DNA of 64,000 bases from Tridacna crocea (GCA_943736015.1 OX031060.1:16319501-16383500); one strand, 5' to 3'; shown: positions 1 through 11,523, counted from the first letter of the stretch. Program-made: numbers and translations. Notes: generated by a model from the letters alone, not told the origin.

Positions 1-201
1 CATTCTACAAATGAAACACAGCAATCACACAGACATTCACCTGGTACGCAAACGTCATTCAGAGGGATCTCTCTCCATTGCTAGTGCTCTTAGCGGAAGT
101 GCTCTTTTTCGACCCCGTCTCTCCGAGCCCAGACTGCCAGTGTATATGATGAACTCAGAGGATGATGCTTTAAGATGTAACTCTGCTAGTCCTATATTAC
201 G
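1..201 (+). CDS. Gene A, internal or first exon (5' end outside or unknown)
   Basis: Open from base 2 to a donor (ACG then GTCAGT) at 202. It encodes a Ser/Arg/Pro-rich stretch including HSEGSLSIASALSGSALF and DALRCNSASPILR. An in-frame ATG lies at 11, but the frame stays open to the window edge, so the true start cannot be chosen. The exon ends after two bases of an Arg codon, and the exon at 5607 supplies the missing third base. That phase match is the main reason to accept it. No domain is visible; the composition is that of a disordered, phosphorylatable region. The gene family is not recognised. Confidence 0.7.
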
Positions 202-435
202 GTCAGTTTGAGTCTGCATCTATATTAGGGCTAAGTTTAACCCTATATTGTAGTTCATGTGTCTAATTTTAGAAATTTTATAGGTAAAGAAATGAAGTAA
301 TTTAAGCTGGGGGGAATGATTTCCCGTCACAGTGAATAATTTCCTCCTACCAAAAATCTGGTTTATAGACTTAGGTCACTAGTTTTAAAAGTGGCATTCA
401 TTGACAAAATAATCAGATGAAATATAATATATAAT

Positions 436-582
436 TTATTTCATCAGCTTGTGGTTAATATGGGGAAATATTTGCTGAAAAAGGGAAAGGTCTGCGAATA
501 TAACTCGTGCCGTATTTTCGCATAATTTTCCCTTTTTTTCAGCAAATATTTCCCCATATTAACCACAACCTGATGAAATAAT
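436..582. repeat. Foldback element with ~53-bp arms
   Basis: Left arm 436-488 and right arm 528-582 are inverted copies with one mismatch and a 2-base length difference. Both include GGTTAATATGGGGAAATATT or its complement. The spacer holds a smaller nested stem (TGCGAA/TTCGCA). It is unrelated in sequence to the TTAA family. Confidence 0.85.
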
Positions 583-889
583 TTCTATTTACTACACATG
601 TTTAAACGGTTTAATGAAGAGATGTTTTGAAAATGTGTTGGGATACGGACAAAGTGCTAGAAAGCCAGTTTCTGTTTTCTTCCAGTGTCCTTGGGCAAGA
701 TGCTTCAGAGTTCTAGTCTATTACAGGTACGATGACTGAAATAATTATGAAAAAGGGTGTAAAAAATATTTAATCAAGTCAGAAGATCACTTTTATTGCT
801 ATTCAGAGTGACTTGGATTCAAATGTGAACAAAAACAACATACTGCCCCACAGAAAATAATTCTCTCAATTAAACATTGTAACTTTGGT

Positions 890-1116
890 AAATCACTACT
901 GAACGACAATATTTTAGGCTTGTCCAAATTTAAAGCATTTACAGATGACAAAATAAAAGTGACTGAAAATTTGAAGTTTGTTTTGTGAAGGGTAGAAAAT
1001 ATTGTGGGAAAAGGAGAAAATGCTGGTTACCAGCATTTTGTCCTTTTCCCACAATGTTTTCAAAGGGCTTCTTTGTCAGGGTCAGCAAAGGTAGGGATTT
1101 TGTTGTAATGAGTTAA
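890..1116 (-). mobile_element. TTAA-hairpin element, near complete
   Basis: Long arm first, hairpin centre near 1027, right end GAGTTAA. The left terminus has lost TTAA. Confidence 0.8.
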
Positions 1117-1424
1117 ATATGAAAATCTTAACATGAACTACAAAATCTCTACTATTCCAATTTGAACATGATCTTCTTACAAAGTCACAGACTGAACAAC
1201 ACATCATCAACAAGGTATGAGATGTTTGCTTTTATGTTAGACAATGCACATAGAGGTTATCCTAACCTTTTTTATCCTCATGTTTTTGTTCCCGGTGCTG
1301 CAAGTCCTCCTGGTCTTGCTAGAAGCCTGGCCAACTAGTAAGGGAGAAAGCATGGAAACAAGAAATTCCAGAAAGTATTCAAATGCAAAGTCATATCAAA
1401 TTGATATGTTCTATATTTGCTTTT

Positions 1425-2856
1425 TATACGCCCGTCGAAGACGGGACGTATTATGGGATCACCCGTGCCGGGCGGGCGGGCGTCCGGGCGGGCAGTCATC
1501 CGGGCAGGCGGGCCGGCGGGCGGTGTCCAGTTCTTTGTCCGGAGCATATCTCCAAAACTATACAAGCTAGGGTTATGAAATTTCATGGGTGGATAGATCT
1601 CATCGAGGGGGAGTGCAGTGCACAGGAATCATAACTCTTGCTCACTTAACTTTTGAGTTATTGCCCTTTGTTGTTTTTCAAACTTGAATTTTGTCCGGAG
1701 CATATCTCCAAAAGTATACTACCTAGGGTTATGAAATTTCATTGGTGGATAGATCTCATCGAGGGGGAGTGCAGTGCACAAGAATCATAACTCTTGCTCG
1801 CTTAACTTTTGAGTTATTGCCCTTTGTTGTTTTTCATACTTGAATTTTGTCCGGAGCATATCTCCAAAATTATACTACCTAGGGTTATGAAATTTCATGG
1901 GTGGATAGATCTCATCGAGGGGGAGTGCAGTGCACAGGAATCATAACTCTTGCTTGCTTCATTTTTGAGTTATTGCCCTTTGTTGTTTTTCATACTTGAA
2001 TTTTGTCCGGAGCATATCTCCAAAACTATACTACCTAGGGTTATGAAATTTCATGGGTGGATAGATCTCATCGAGGGGGAGTGCAGTGCACAGGAATCAT
2101 AACTCTTGCTCGCTTAACTTTTGAGTTATTGCCCTTTGTTGTTTTTCATACTTGAATTTTGTCCGGAGCATATCTCCAAAATTATACTACCTAGGGTTAT
2201 GAAATTTCATGGGTGGATAGATCTCATCGAGGGAGAGTGCAGTGCACAGGAATCATAACTCTTGCTCGCTTAATTTTTGAGTTATCGCCCTTTGTTGTTT
2301 TTCATACTTGAATTTTGTCCGGAGCATATCTCCAAAACTATAATAGCTACGGTTATGAAATTTTATGGGTGGATAGATCTCATCGAGGGAGAGTGCAGTG
2401 CACAAGAAATATAACTCTTGCTTGCTTAATTTTTGAGTTATTGCCCTTTGCCATTTTTTATACTTCAGTTTTGTCCGCTGAATATCTCCAGAACTATACT
2501 AGCTAGGGGTATGAAATTTCATGGCTGGATAGATCTCACCGAGGGGGAGTGCAGTGCACAGGAATCATAACTCTTGCTTGCTTAATTTTTGAGTTATTGC
2601 CCTTTGTTGTTTTTCATACTTGATTTTTGTCCGGAGCATATCTCCAAAACTATACTAGCTAGGGTTATGAAATTTCATGGGTGGATAGATCTCATTGAGG
2701 GGGAGTGCAGTGCGCAGGAATCACAACTCTTGCTTGCTTAATTTTTGAGTTATTGCCCTTTGTTGTTTTTCATACTTGAATTTTGTCCGGTGCATGCCCC
2801 AGCTTTACAACTTGGGGCAAGACGGGCGTATCTTGCGACAATTTGCCGCTCTTGTT
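1425..2856 (+). mobile_element. ATACGCCC-type element with exact 156-bp array
   Basis: It begins after a T run with ATACGCCCGTC and a small hairpin (CGCCCGTC/GACGGG). A G+C-rich block follows at 1465-1530. Then comes a tandem array whose GTCCGG landmark falls at 1537, 1693, 1849, 2005, 2161, 2317, 2473 (variant), 2629 and 2785, exactly 156 bp apart each time. It closes with GACGGGCGTATCTTG and the 3' terminus GCTCTTGTT. All frames contain stops, so the array is not coding. It looks like a non-autonomous rolling-circle (HINE-like) element. Confidence 0.75.
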
Positions 2857-3090
2857 TAACTTGTTACCCCATAATCCTGAGTTTTAACGATCCTGAGGAA
2901 ATAGCCTTTGAAAAACCTTGTGGGAAAAGGAGGAAATGCTGGTTGCCAGCATTTTCTCCTTTTCTTACAATGTTTTCTCCACTTTCACAGACATATTATA
3001 ATCATTTCAGATAAATGATATATTGAAAGTGCCATCTGCAAATGCTTTCAATTTGGAACAGTGTAAAATTTTTTCCTTTGGTAATGAGTT
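2856..3090 (+). mobile_element. TTAA-hairpin element abutting the 156-bp array element
   Basis: Its TTAA uses the last T of the preceding CTCTTGTT terminus. Hairpin centre near 2943; right end GGTAATGAGTT. Confidence 0.78.
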
Positions 3091-3749
3091 CATTAAGAAC
3101 AACATATAGGAAGTTTTTGTAAAATGCCAATGCACAATGGACAAGGTCACCAGGTGAACTTGACTGAATTGAGCAACTTGAGTGGACTTGCTTTTCAGAA
3201 CTGACAAGTAGGAACAAGATCAGCCTCAATGACCAGACTGGATCAAACCAAAACAGACTTACTAACCAAACTTGACCATTTTTCTTCAATCTTGTTCTTC
3301 GATAAAAGTGTAGTGCTACTAAAGTTGGCATATAGTTGAAATTTAAAGGAATTGTCGGGTTCCAAACCATCAGGCGTAGATCTGCCAAGATGGGCATGTA
3401 GCCTTGTCTAGTCGACTTCTAGCAGGTTTGGTAAAAAATATAGCCTTATTGCATGATTGGTATAAGATGTGCGAGTGTTTTGGATAGAAAATGTTCAGTT
3501 TTCAGAAAGAGTGATTTATTTTGATGTTCAGATGATTGGAATAATCAATATGTAGTAAAGTTTTTATCATTCAATATTTTGTTCCAGAACTTTACTATTC
3601 ATGCTGTTGAAAAAATGTTTTCTGCTTCTTAGATTTTGAAATCTTCTCTTCAAAGTACTTTAGTTAAGAGTACATTAATAATACTTGGTTAGACCTGCAC
3701 ATATTCACAGATACAATCTTTGCATTTGAATAGAATATGTTGTTGGGTT

Positions 3750-5332
3750 TTTAGTTCGCCTGAGCACAACGTGCTGAAGGGGAGCTTTTAGGATTACCCG
3801 GTGTCCGTCGTGCGTCGTCAGCAATTCTTTAAACATCAACTCCTCCTAAACCGCTGGGCGGATTTGGACTAAACTTGGCAGGAATGTTCCTTGGGAGGTC
3901 CTCTTTAAAAATTTTTCACAGAATTTGATTTCATCAAAAACTCTGGTTGCCATGGCAACGAAATGGAATTTTTTAGCAAATTCTTTAAAAATCTTCTCCT
4001 CTGAAACCGCTGGTCGGATTTTGAAATAATTTCACAGATATGTTCCTTGGGTGACCCTTTTCAAAAATTGTTCGTGAATTTTTGATTTGTCAAAAAATGT
4101 GGCTCTGGTGAATGGGGGCTTCTTGCACTATACAGAAATGAAGGAATTCTTTAAAAATCTTCTCCTCTGAAACCGCTGGTCGGATTTTGAAATGATTTCA
4201 CAGATATGTTCCTTGGGTGACCCTTTTCAGAAATTGTTAGTGAAATTTTGATCTGTCAAAAAATGTGGCTCTGGTGAATGGGGGCTTCTTGCACTATACA
4301 AAAATGAAGGAATTCTTAAAAATTCTTCTTCTCTGAAACCGCTGGTCAGATTTTGAAATAATTTGACAGAGTTGTTCCTTGGGTGACCCTTTTAAAAAAT
4401 TGTTCGCGAAATTTAGATCCGTCAAGAAACATGGCTCTGGTGAATGGGAGCTTCTTGCACTATACAGAAATGAAGAAATTCTTAAAAATTCTTCTTCTCT
4501 GAAACAGCTGGTTAGATTTTGAAATAATTTCACAGACTTGTTCCTTGGGTTACCCTTTTCAAAAATTGTTCGCGAAATTTTGATTGGTCAAGAAACATGG
4601 CTCTGGTGAATGGGGGCTACTTGCACTATACCGAAATGAAGAAATTCTTGAAAATTTTTCTTCTCTGAAATGGCTGGACAGATTTTGAAATAATTTCACA
4701 GAGATGTTCCTTGGGTGACCCTTTTCTAAAATTGTTCACAAAATTTTGATTGGCCACGAAACATGGCTCTAGTGAATGGGGGCTACTTGCACTATATGGA
4801 AATGAAGAAATTCTTGAAAATTCTTCTTCTCTGAAACCCGTGGTCAGATTTTAAAATAATCTGACAGAGATGTTCCTTGGGTGACCCTTTCCAAAAGCTG
4901 TACATATAATTTTGATCCGTCAAGAAACATGGCTCTTGTGAATGGGGGCTACTTGCACTATACGGACATGATGAAATTCTTTAAAATTCTCTTTCTCTGA
5001 AACCCCTGGTCAGATTTTGAAACAATTTCAGAGAGATGTTCCTTGGGTGACCCTTTTCAAAACTTGTTCGTAAATTTTGATTCATCAAGAAACATGGCTC
5101 TCGTGGATGGGGGCTACTTGCTCTTATACAGAAATGAAGAATTCTTAAAAATTCTTCTTTTTGAAACTGATGGTCAGATTTCAAAATGACTTTTACAGGT
5201 GACCTTTTGAAAATTGCTTGGCAAAATTATAAATTTGGTTCCAATGTTTCAATACCTCAAAAAAAAAGAATAGACTATGGTCATCTCAAAAATTCAGGTG
5301 AGCGACCCAGGGCCATCTTGGCCCTCTTGTTT
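3750..5332 (+). mobile_element. AGCTC-type element, 166-bp array
   Basis: Starts TTAGTTCGCCTGAGCAC with a terminal hairpin (GAGCAC/GTGCT). The landmark TTCCTTGGG recurs at 3887, 4042, 4209, 4375, 4541, 4707, 4872 and 5039, so the period is about 166 bp after a 155-bp first step. It ends CAGGTGAGCGACCC, then the hairpin GGGCCA/TGGCCC and CTCTTGTT. Open frames at 4294-4533 and 4981-5184 on the minus strand are just the repeat unit. Confidence 0.78.
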
Positions 5333-5606
5333 TGCTGAAGGGGGATACAAGACTTTTTCTTTTTGAAGTTTTTCGCCATGCAGACTTTTTATGATTTATG
5401 TCTCTGTCAATGCCAGTCAAGACTTTTAGTGTTTGATATTCATTTAAATGCCATCATGGCCCTCTTATCCGTGAATGTTCTATTTTTTTTCACACTGTTC
5501 CAAATATTTGTTGCAAGATGCAAAAGACATAATGCAGGTGGCAATAAAAGAATGTCTGTTACCTACATAGAGCCAAATTTTTTATTTATGGGAACATTTA
5601 TTGCAG

Positions 5607-5759
5607 TGGAAACAGCTGGCCTGATTCTGGTTCCCCTCACATACAAATGCCCCAGACAAGTAAATCCTTGGACAGAGGTGACAATCATACAGATACAGGG
5701 TACCAGATGTATGGAAAGACAGAGAGTAACATTACAAATAGATACAGTCCTGCTTACAG
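5607..5759 (+). CDS. Gene A, exon 2 visible in the window
   Basis: The acceptor TTTATTGCAG ends at 5606 and the donor AG/GTAGGG starts at 5760. In the frame set by the previous exon it reads GNSWPDSGSPHIQMPQTS, then KSLDRGDNHTDTGYQMYGK and on to NRYSPAYR, with no stop. It enters and leaves with two codon bases carried over, and the next exon begins with the T that completes Ser. A longer open frame covering 5363-5809 is a different frame and carries no splice logic. Content is Ser/Asn/Asp-rich and probably disordered. Confidence 0.72.
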
Positions 5760-6064
5760 GTAGGGACTTATGTCATTCAAAGGCTCGTCACAGGGTCCGT
5801 ACTTATTGAAGTCGAGTGATGATGGCTTTTGAAAACAACTTTTGAGAAGAAGAAAAAGTTGAAATCCAACATTTCCTGTGTTGCTCACAGTGCTTTCTAC
5901 CCTACCAAAGGCAAATTTCACTATTTGAGTTACATTTATTTTGTTGTCTGCAAATGCTTACAATTTGGACTGTTCCAAAATTTTGCCAACAGGTAAAGAG
6001 TTAATAGTGTGCTACTGACTTTGTTATGATTCCTGCAGAAAATTAGAAATTTGCAATTGGGACC

Positions 6065-6291
6065 TTAACCCATTACCACACAATCCCGACTTTTGACGCC
6101 CCTGAGAAAGAAGCCTTTTGAAAACACTGGGAAAAGGAGAAAATGCTGGTAACCAGCATTTTCTCCTATTCCCACAGTGTTTTCTACCCTTCCCAGAACA
6201 AATTTCAATTTTTCAGTCATTTTTATTTTGTCGTCTGCAAATGCTTTCAATTTGGACCAGTCTTAAATTTTGTCGTTTGGTAATGGGTTAA
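6065..6291 (+). mobile_element. TTAA-hairpin element, complete
   Basis: Both TTAA ends intact; hairpin centre near 6152. The arms carry the paired ACACTG/CAGTGT variant. It shares its right TTAA with the next copy. Confidence 0.9.
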
Positions 6292-6474
6292 TCCTTTACA
6301 GCACAATCCTAAGTTATGATGACCCGAATGATAAAGGTTTTTTAAAGCATTGCTGAAAAAGGAGAAAATGCTGGTTACCTACATTTTCTCCCTTTCTCAT
6401 AGATGTTTTTAAAAGCCTTTTGTTCTTCAAGGATGTTCTGAAACATGATAGTGATTTTTTGGCAAGGGTTTTAA
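6288..6474 (+). mobile_element. TTAA-hairpin element, short divergent copy
   Basis: Short arms on both sides; hairpin centre near 6376 is imperfect. It is joined to a copy on each side. Confidence 0.6.
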
Positions 6475-6904
6475 CCCTTTACCACACAACCCTGACTTTT
6501 AAGGACCCTAAGAAAGAAGCCTTTGAAGACATTGTGGGAAAAGGAGAAAATGCTGGTTACAAGCATTTTCTCCTTATGCCACAATGTTTTCTACCATGCT
6601 GGAAACAAATTTCAATTTTTGAGTTTATTTTTTATTGTCGTCTGCAATTGCTTTCAATTTGGACCAGTCTAAAAATTTGTTCCACAATGTTTTCTACCAT
6701 GCTGGAAACAAATTTCAATTTTTGAGTTTAGTTTTTATTGTCGTCTGCAATTGCTTTCAATTTGGACCAGTCTAAAAATTTGTTCCACAATGTTTTCTAC
6801 CATGCTGGAAACAAATTTCAATTTTTGAGTTTAGTTTTTATTGTCGTCTGCAATTGCTTTAATTTTGGACCAGTCTAAAAATTTGTCGTTTGGTGAAGTG
6901 TTAA
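6471..6904 (+). mobile_element. TTAA-hairpin element with triplicated right arm
   Basis: Hairpin centre near 6556. After it, a segment of about 104 bp running from CCACAATGTTTTCTACCATG to CAGTCTAAAAATTTG is present three times in tandem (from about 6576, 6680 and 6784). Confidence 0.88.
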
Positions 6905-6959
6905 AAAAAATCTAGGGAGGTAATGAAATATTGTTTACAAAATATTGCATATCTTTCAG

Positions 6960-7069
6960 TGATACTGGGCAGAATGGTCAAGGTCACTTTGAACGTAGTG
7001 GAGATCATAGATTGTCGTCTCGAGATTATCCATACAGAGAGGAAACAAAATCATCAGACACTGGTACAG
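6960..7069 (+). CDS. Gene A, exon 3 visible in the window
   Basis: Acceptor ATATCTTTCAG ends at 6959; donor ACAG/GTAAAT starts at 7070. After the shared Ser codon it encodes DTGQNGQGHFERSGDHRL followed by SSRDYPYREETKSSDTGT. The frame is open only in the phase inherited from exon 2, and it leaves phase 1. The sequence is hydrophilic with many Gly, Ser, Asp and Arg. It shows no motif that identifies the family. Confidence 0.75.
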
Positions 7070-7845
7070 GTAAATAGGTCACTATGGTGCTGAAATAGTT
7101 TACAGTACTTCTGTCATATATTTCCACATCTATCATATTTATGTCTGGAATTCACTGATAGTAGGTTTTGGCTCAGCAGTGCTTGATAAAGGACACCCCA
7201 GTTTTAAAAAGAACACTAGGGTTAGAAGATAGTATATTCCATTTTATTAGCTCACCTGAACATAAAGTGCTTCAGGTGAACTGTTGTGACTGTGCTGTCT
7301 CCAAAATTGGCCAGAAGATTTTTCTTAATGATACCTAGGACAAGTTCAAAATTGGGTCATGTTGGGTCAAAAGGTAGGTCTTTATGCCAGATCTTGGAAA
7401 AACCATGTGTGCACTCTAGAGGCCACATTTTCAATCTGATACATATGATAGCTGGTCAAAATGTTTGCCATGATGATAACTCAGAGACAAGTTCAAAATT
7501 GGCTCTTGTTGAGTCAAAAAGAAAGTCATTGGGCCAAATTTCGGAAAAAAACTTGTGTGCACTCTAGAGGTCATATTTTTAGCTTGATGCTCATGAAACT
7601 AGGTCACACCTTTATCTTGATGATATCTCGAACAAGTATGAAATAGGGTCATGTTGAGTCTAAAAGAAGTTCATTGCGCTAAACCTTAGAAATAGCTAGT
7701 GTGCACTTTGGAGGCCACACTTTCAGTCTGATGCTTTTGAAACTTGGTCAGAATGTTTGTCTTGATGGTATCTTGGAAAAGTTGCAAATTTTGCTGTGTT
7801 GGATTAGAAAAGAAAGGGCGCTTACACTCATGTGTTTTACATCAT

Positions 7846-8076
7846 TTAACTAATTACCAAATCTCAAAATTTTAGGTTTGCTCAAGTCGAAAACATTTGC
7901 AAGCGACAAAATAAAAGTAACCGAAGTTTTAGAATTTGTTTTGTAAAGGATAAAAAAACATTAGGGGGAAAAGGAGAAAATGCTGGTTACCAGTATTTTC
8001 TCCTTTTCCTACAATGTTTTCAAAAAGCTTCTTACTCAGGATCGTTAAAAGACAGGACTGTGTAATAATGGGTTAA
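7846..8076 (-). mobile_element. TTAA-hairpin element, complete, nested
   Basis: TTAA at both ends, hairpin centre near 7986. The right TTAA (8073-8076) also serves as the left end of the next copy. Confidence 0.85.
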
Positions 8077-8288
8077 TTCTTTCCCAAACAATCCCTGGTT
8101 TGTACGACCCTGAGAAAAACATTGTGGGAAAAGGAGAAAATGCTGGTAACCAGCATTTTCTCCTTTTCCCACAATGTTTTCTACCCTGATGGAAATAAAT
8201 TTCAGTTTTTGAGTTACGTTTATTTTGTCGTCTGGAAGTGCTTTGAATTTGGACCAGTCTATAATTTTGTCGTTTGGGAAAGAGTTAA
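8073..8288 (+). mobile_element. TTAA-hairpin element, nested, opposite orientation
   Basis: TTAATTCTTTCCC to GAAAGAGTTAA; hairpin centre near 8150; the short arm lacks about 13 bp. Confidence 0.85.
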
Positions 8289-8732
8289 ACCAGGATCTCT
8301 TCAGCTTTGTCAGCTATAAATGACTTAACTCAGGTGAGTGCTTTAAGGCCAATGGCTCTCTTGTTATATTGGGGTGGCAAGATACTGTGATTGATTGGTT
8401 ACATTTTGATATTCCTACAGTTAATATATTCACTGGAATGTAACTATATAAACCTTTTGCCGGAAGTCAGGAACTACTTTTTTGCACTTTCTTAACCCTC
8501 TGGAAGTGTACAGAGCAGAAAATCATGATTATGACAGAATGGCAAAATAGACTCGCGAACAAAGATGGTCACATAAGCAGAAAGTGTTTTCAACGAATTA
8601 TATATTTCCTGTAGATCAATATTTCACTAACTAAAAATTTGAAATGTTTTGTAGAATCATTTTAACAAAACTGCCTGCTTTTAGTCTTTGCATACCCTAG
8701 ATGACACCAGAAACTTTTGTGGACAGAGTGGA

Positions 8733-8944
8733 TCAAAATTTTAGACTGATCCAAATTGAAAGCACTTGTAGATGACAAAATAAAGGAAACTCAAAAATTG
8801 AAATTTATTTGCAGCAGGGCAGGAAGCATTGTGGGAAAAGATGAAAATGGTGGTTAACAGCCCTTTCTTCTTTTCCCACAATGTTTTCAAAAGGCTTCTA
8901 TCTCAGGGTTGTAAAAACAAGGGATTGTTTGGTAAAGGATAAAG
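8733..8944 (-). mobile_element. TTAA-hairpin element, decayed ends
   Basis: Long-arm motif ACTGATCCAAATTG, an imperfect hairpin near 8855, then TTGGTAAAGGATAA. It sits 44 bp before gene A exon 4. Confidence 0.65.
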
Positions 8945-8988
8945 CCCCCTTTTGAGCAGGGCTCACATTTCTATGTTGTTGTCCACAG

Positions 8989-9105
8989 CTAACATTCTAC
9001 ATGCCAAAGAGAAGTGCTTAGATATTGTCCACAGTTTGGAGGTCAGGGATATTAAATCTTTTATCAACTGGATGAAAACTTTTGAAGTCAAACATGGTCC
9101 AAGAG
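8989..9105 (+). CDS. Gene A, exon 4 visible in the window (ordered segment)
   Basis: Acceptor TTGTTGTCCACAG ends at 8988; donor AGAG/GTAAGG starts at 9106. It encodes ANILHAKEKCLDIVHSLEV followed by RDIKSFINWMKTFEVKHGPR. Unlike the flanking exons, this segment has a regular hydrophobic pattern with Trp and Cys, as expected of a short helical domain. It is the best stretch for a homology search. It enters and leaves phase 1, so it could be skipped without a frameshift. Confidence 0.78.
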
Positions 9106-9331
9106 GTAAGGGAAAAGGAAGAGTTTATTTCATGCTTTCCAGTAGGATATCAAGAGGTAGCGGTGAAACTTTTTTTTTATATTCCATGGTTACGACCAGT
9201 AAAAATACAGATTTTTATATTCTAGTTACCTAGGTAAAATGTGCATGACTCACAACCAGACAGAAATATGACGTCATTCACCTTACATTTTTCTCGCATG
9301 ACCTAATATTGTAATGGATGGCTATGCAGAT

Positions 9332-9568
9332 TTAACCCATTACTAAATGACAAAATTTTAGACTGGTTCAAATTGAAAGCATTGGCAGACGACAAAATAA
9401 AGGTGACTGAAAAATTGAAAGATGTTCTGGGATTCTGGGAAGGGTAGAAAACACTGTAGGAAAAGGAGAAAATGCTGGTTACCAGCATTTTCTCCTTTTC
9501 CAACAGTGTTTTCATAAGTTTTCTTTCTCAGGGGTGTCAAAAGTAGGGATTGTGTGGTAATGGGTTAA
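9332..9568 (-). mobile_element. TTAA-hairpin element, complete
   Basis: TTAA ends; hairpin centre near 9481; the stem carries the paired GTAGG/CCAAC variant. Confidence 0.88.
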
Positions 9569-9894
9569 GGGGGTATGCCACAGGGAATAGCTGAAAAGAA
9601 ATGTGCTGGATTTTGATAAAATTCATCCAAGAAAGGATTAAAAGCATGAAATGAATAGACTTATTTGATTTTTCTGGTGATCTAGATTAATTTCATCGAG
9701 TGAATATCATTGGTAATGTTTTCACTTGTGGCTGTGCCACTCGTGAAAATGTTACTGATGATGTTCACTCTATGAAATAAATTTCCATCTCTCACCAAAA
9801 AAAAAGCAGATATCCTCTGTGTCGTGTCCTGAGTAGAATTATTTTTATCATCCTGATTATAGCTTGATATTTGGTCATGGAAAGAAGTAGCATT

Positions 9895-10125
9895 ACCCTC
9901 TCCCAAACGCCAAATTTTAGACTCTTATAAATTCAAAATATCTGCACACAATAAATTTAAAACAGATAAAAATGAGCTTAAGTTTCTTGATAGGATAGAA
10001 AACATTGCGGGAAAAGGAGAAAATGCTGATTACCAGCATCTTCTTTTTCTCCTTCTTTCACAATGTTATCAAATGCCTTCCTTCCCTGGGTCGTGAAAAT
10101 CAGGGATGGTTTGGTAAAGTGCTAA
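9895..10125 (-). mobile_element. TTAA-hairpin element, divergent
   Basis: Starts CCCTCTCCCAAACG, resembling the CCCTTTCCC subfamily, and ends GGTAAAGTGCTAA. The hairpin right arm has a duplicated TTCTTTTTCTCC stretch. Confidence 0.6.
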
Positions 10126-10209
10126 TCAATTTGCTTTACAAGCTAACAAAACTGTTGACTTGTATATTATAAAACTGTTGCAATCTTAAGATGAGAGTGG
10201 CTCAAAAAG

Positions 10210-10370
10210 TGGCCATTGTCTTTGAAAGGGTACAAAACAATATGGGGAAGGGAGAAAATGCAGGTTAACATGTATGTTCAGTCCCAAATTTTAACGATGA
10301 AGTTGACGAAGACATCTGAAACATTGTGGGAAAGGAAAAAAAATACTGGTAACCATTATTTTGTCCATTT
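10210..10370. mobile_element. TTAA-hairpin fragments
   Basis: Two hairpin left-arm remnants (10218-10266 and 10318-10360) without recognisable termini. Confidence 0.4.
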
Positions 10371-10419
10371 CATACATCTTCAGGCCTGTGAAAGAGAATG
10401 GCTATGCTGTCAGCCATGT

Positions 10420-10646
10420 TTAATCCTTTACCACACAATGACGCCTTTAACGACCCCAAGGAAGAGGCCTTTTGAAAACATTGTGGGAAAAGGAGAAAAT
10501 AGTGGTAACCACTATTTTCTCCTTTTCCCACAAAGTTTTCTACCCTATGAATAAAAAATGCCTCATTTGAGCCACTATGAAATTATTGTCTGCAAATGCT
10601 TTCAATATGGATAGGTCTAAAATTTTGCCATGTGCTAATGGGTTAA
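10420..10646 (+). mobile_element. TTAA-hairpin element with double-sided loop change
   Basis: Complete. At the hairpin centre (10507) both arms differ from consensus together: AATAGTGGT pairs with ACCACTATT. Confidence 0.88.
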
Positions 10647-10749
10647 TCCATACAGCACCAACTAAACCCAGCCAATTTCTTTGTAGAATTAGACCAAGAT
10701 AATTACATTTTTTTGGATGCTTTATATTTGCAGAAGTTTATCGAAGCAG

Positions 10750-10818
10750 ACAGTGAAGATCAGAGATCAGACTGCACAAAATGTGCTTTCTGATCCTGAT
10801 CTACACTGGCTGCAAAGT
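10750..10818. repeat. GATCAGACTGC foldback
   Basis: AGAGATCAGACTGCAC and its partner TTCTGATCCTGATCTACACT form an inverted repeat. An AG acceptor just upstream (TATATTTGCAG at 10733) leads to an in-frame stop, so it is not a gene A exon. Confidence 0.6.
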
Positions 10819-10840
10819 AAACTACAACAATGAAATATAC

Positions 10841-11069
10841 TTAACCCATTACCAAACAATCCCTACTTTTGACGCCCCTGAGAAAGAAGCCTTTAGAAAA
10901 CATTGTGGGAAATGGAGAAAATGCTGATAACCAGCATTTTCTCCTTTTCTCACAATGTTTTCTACTCTTCACAAAACAAATTTCAAATTTACAGTCACTT
11001 TTATGTTGTCGTCTGCAAATGCTTTCAATTTGGACTAGTCCAAAATTTTGTCGTTTGGTAAAGAGTTAA
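10841..11069 (+). mobile_element. TTAA-hairpin element, complete 229 bp
   Basis: Both TTAA ends; hairpin centre near 10929. A right-arm fragment (11076-11141) follows directly. Confidence 0.9.
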
Positions 11070-11291
11070 GGGTTGAAATGTCGTCTGCAAATGCCTCTGA
11101 TTTGAACAAGCCTCAATTTTCATCATTTGTTAAGGAGCTAAATATAAATTTATGATTTGATGTGATGGAAAGAAAAAATATGGCTAAGATGGTATCACCA
11201 AACTAAGAATGATGTAGCTGTTGTTATGGCAATATATTTAAAGTCTTCAGTAATCTGTTTTGGTGTAATAAACACGGCATTGTATTGTAAG

Positions 11292-11523
11292 TTAACTCTT
11301 TACCTCAGGACCCAAAATATCTTAGACTTGTCCAAAACCAAACCAAGTTCAGATGACATTAAATAAGGCTCAAATGGTAAGATTTGCTTTTTAGAAATGC
11401 AGAAAGCATTATGGGAAAAGGATAAAATTCCCTTTGCAAGGATTGTCCCGTTTTTCCAATTGTTTTCAAAAGGTGTCTCTTTGTTCAGTGTCATTAAATC
11501 TCAGATTTGCATGGTAAAGGATG
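11292..11523 (-). mobile_element. TTAA-hairpin element, diverged
   Basis: Left TTAACTCTTTACC is intact, but the hairpin near 11430 is largely eroded and the right end reads GGTAAAGGATGG. Confidence 0.6.

Larger units (their letters stand above)
7247..8364 (+). mobile_element. AGCTC-type element, ~145-bp array, with two nested TTAA elements
   Basis: 5' hairpin TTAGCTCACCTGAAC/GTGCTTCAGGTGAAC; array landmark GGTC/GGCC at 7309, 7453, 7602 and 7745; 3' end AGGCCAATGGCTCTCTTGTT. Positions 7846-8288 are later TTAA insertions. Confidence 0.7.

Noticed and set aside
2315-2506. Repeat-encoded peptide in the 156-bp array
   Set aside because: Each unit carries a stop in every frame, so the array cannot encode a repeat protein.
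1537-2860. CRISPR-like array, given strictly regular repeats
   Set aside because: The whole 156-bp unit repeats with no unique spacers, and the DNA is from an animal.
3002-3397. 131-codon minus-strand frame
   Set aside because: It runs through a TTAA element arm and low-complexity sequence, with no splice context or protein-like pattern.
5363-5809. 148-codon open frame with a hydrophobic start
   Set aside because: It overlaps gene A exon 2 in a different frame, has no splice or phase support, and the hydrophobic part is T-rich intron.
10733-10770. Candidate gene A exon after TATATTTGCAG
   Set aside because: In the required phase it reaches TGA after seven codons and runs into the GATCAGACTGC foldback; exon 4 already joins 13900 in phase.
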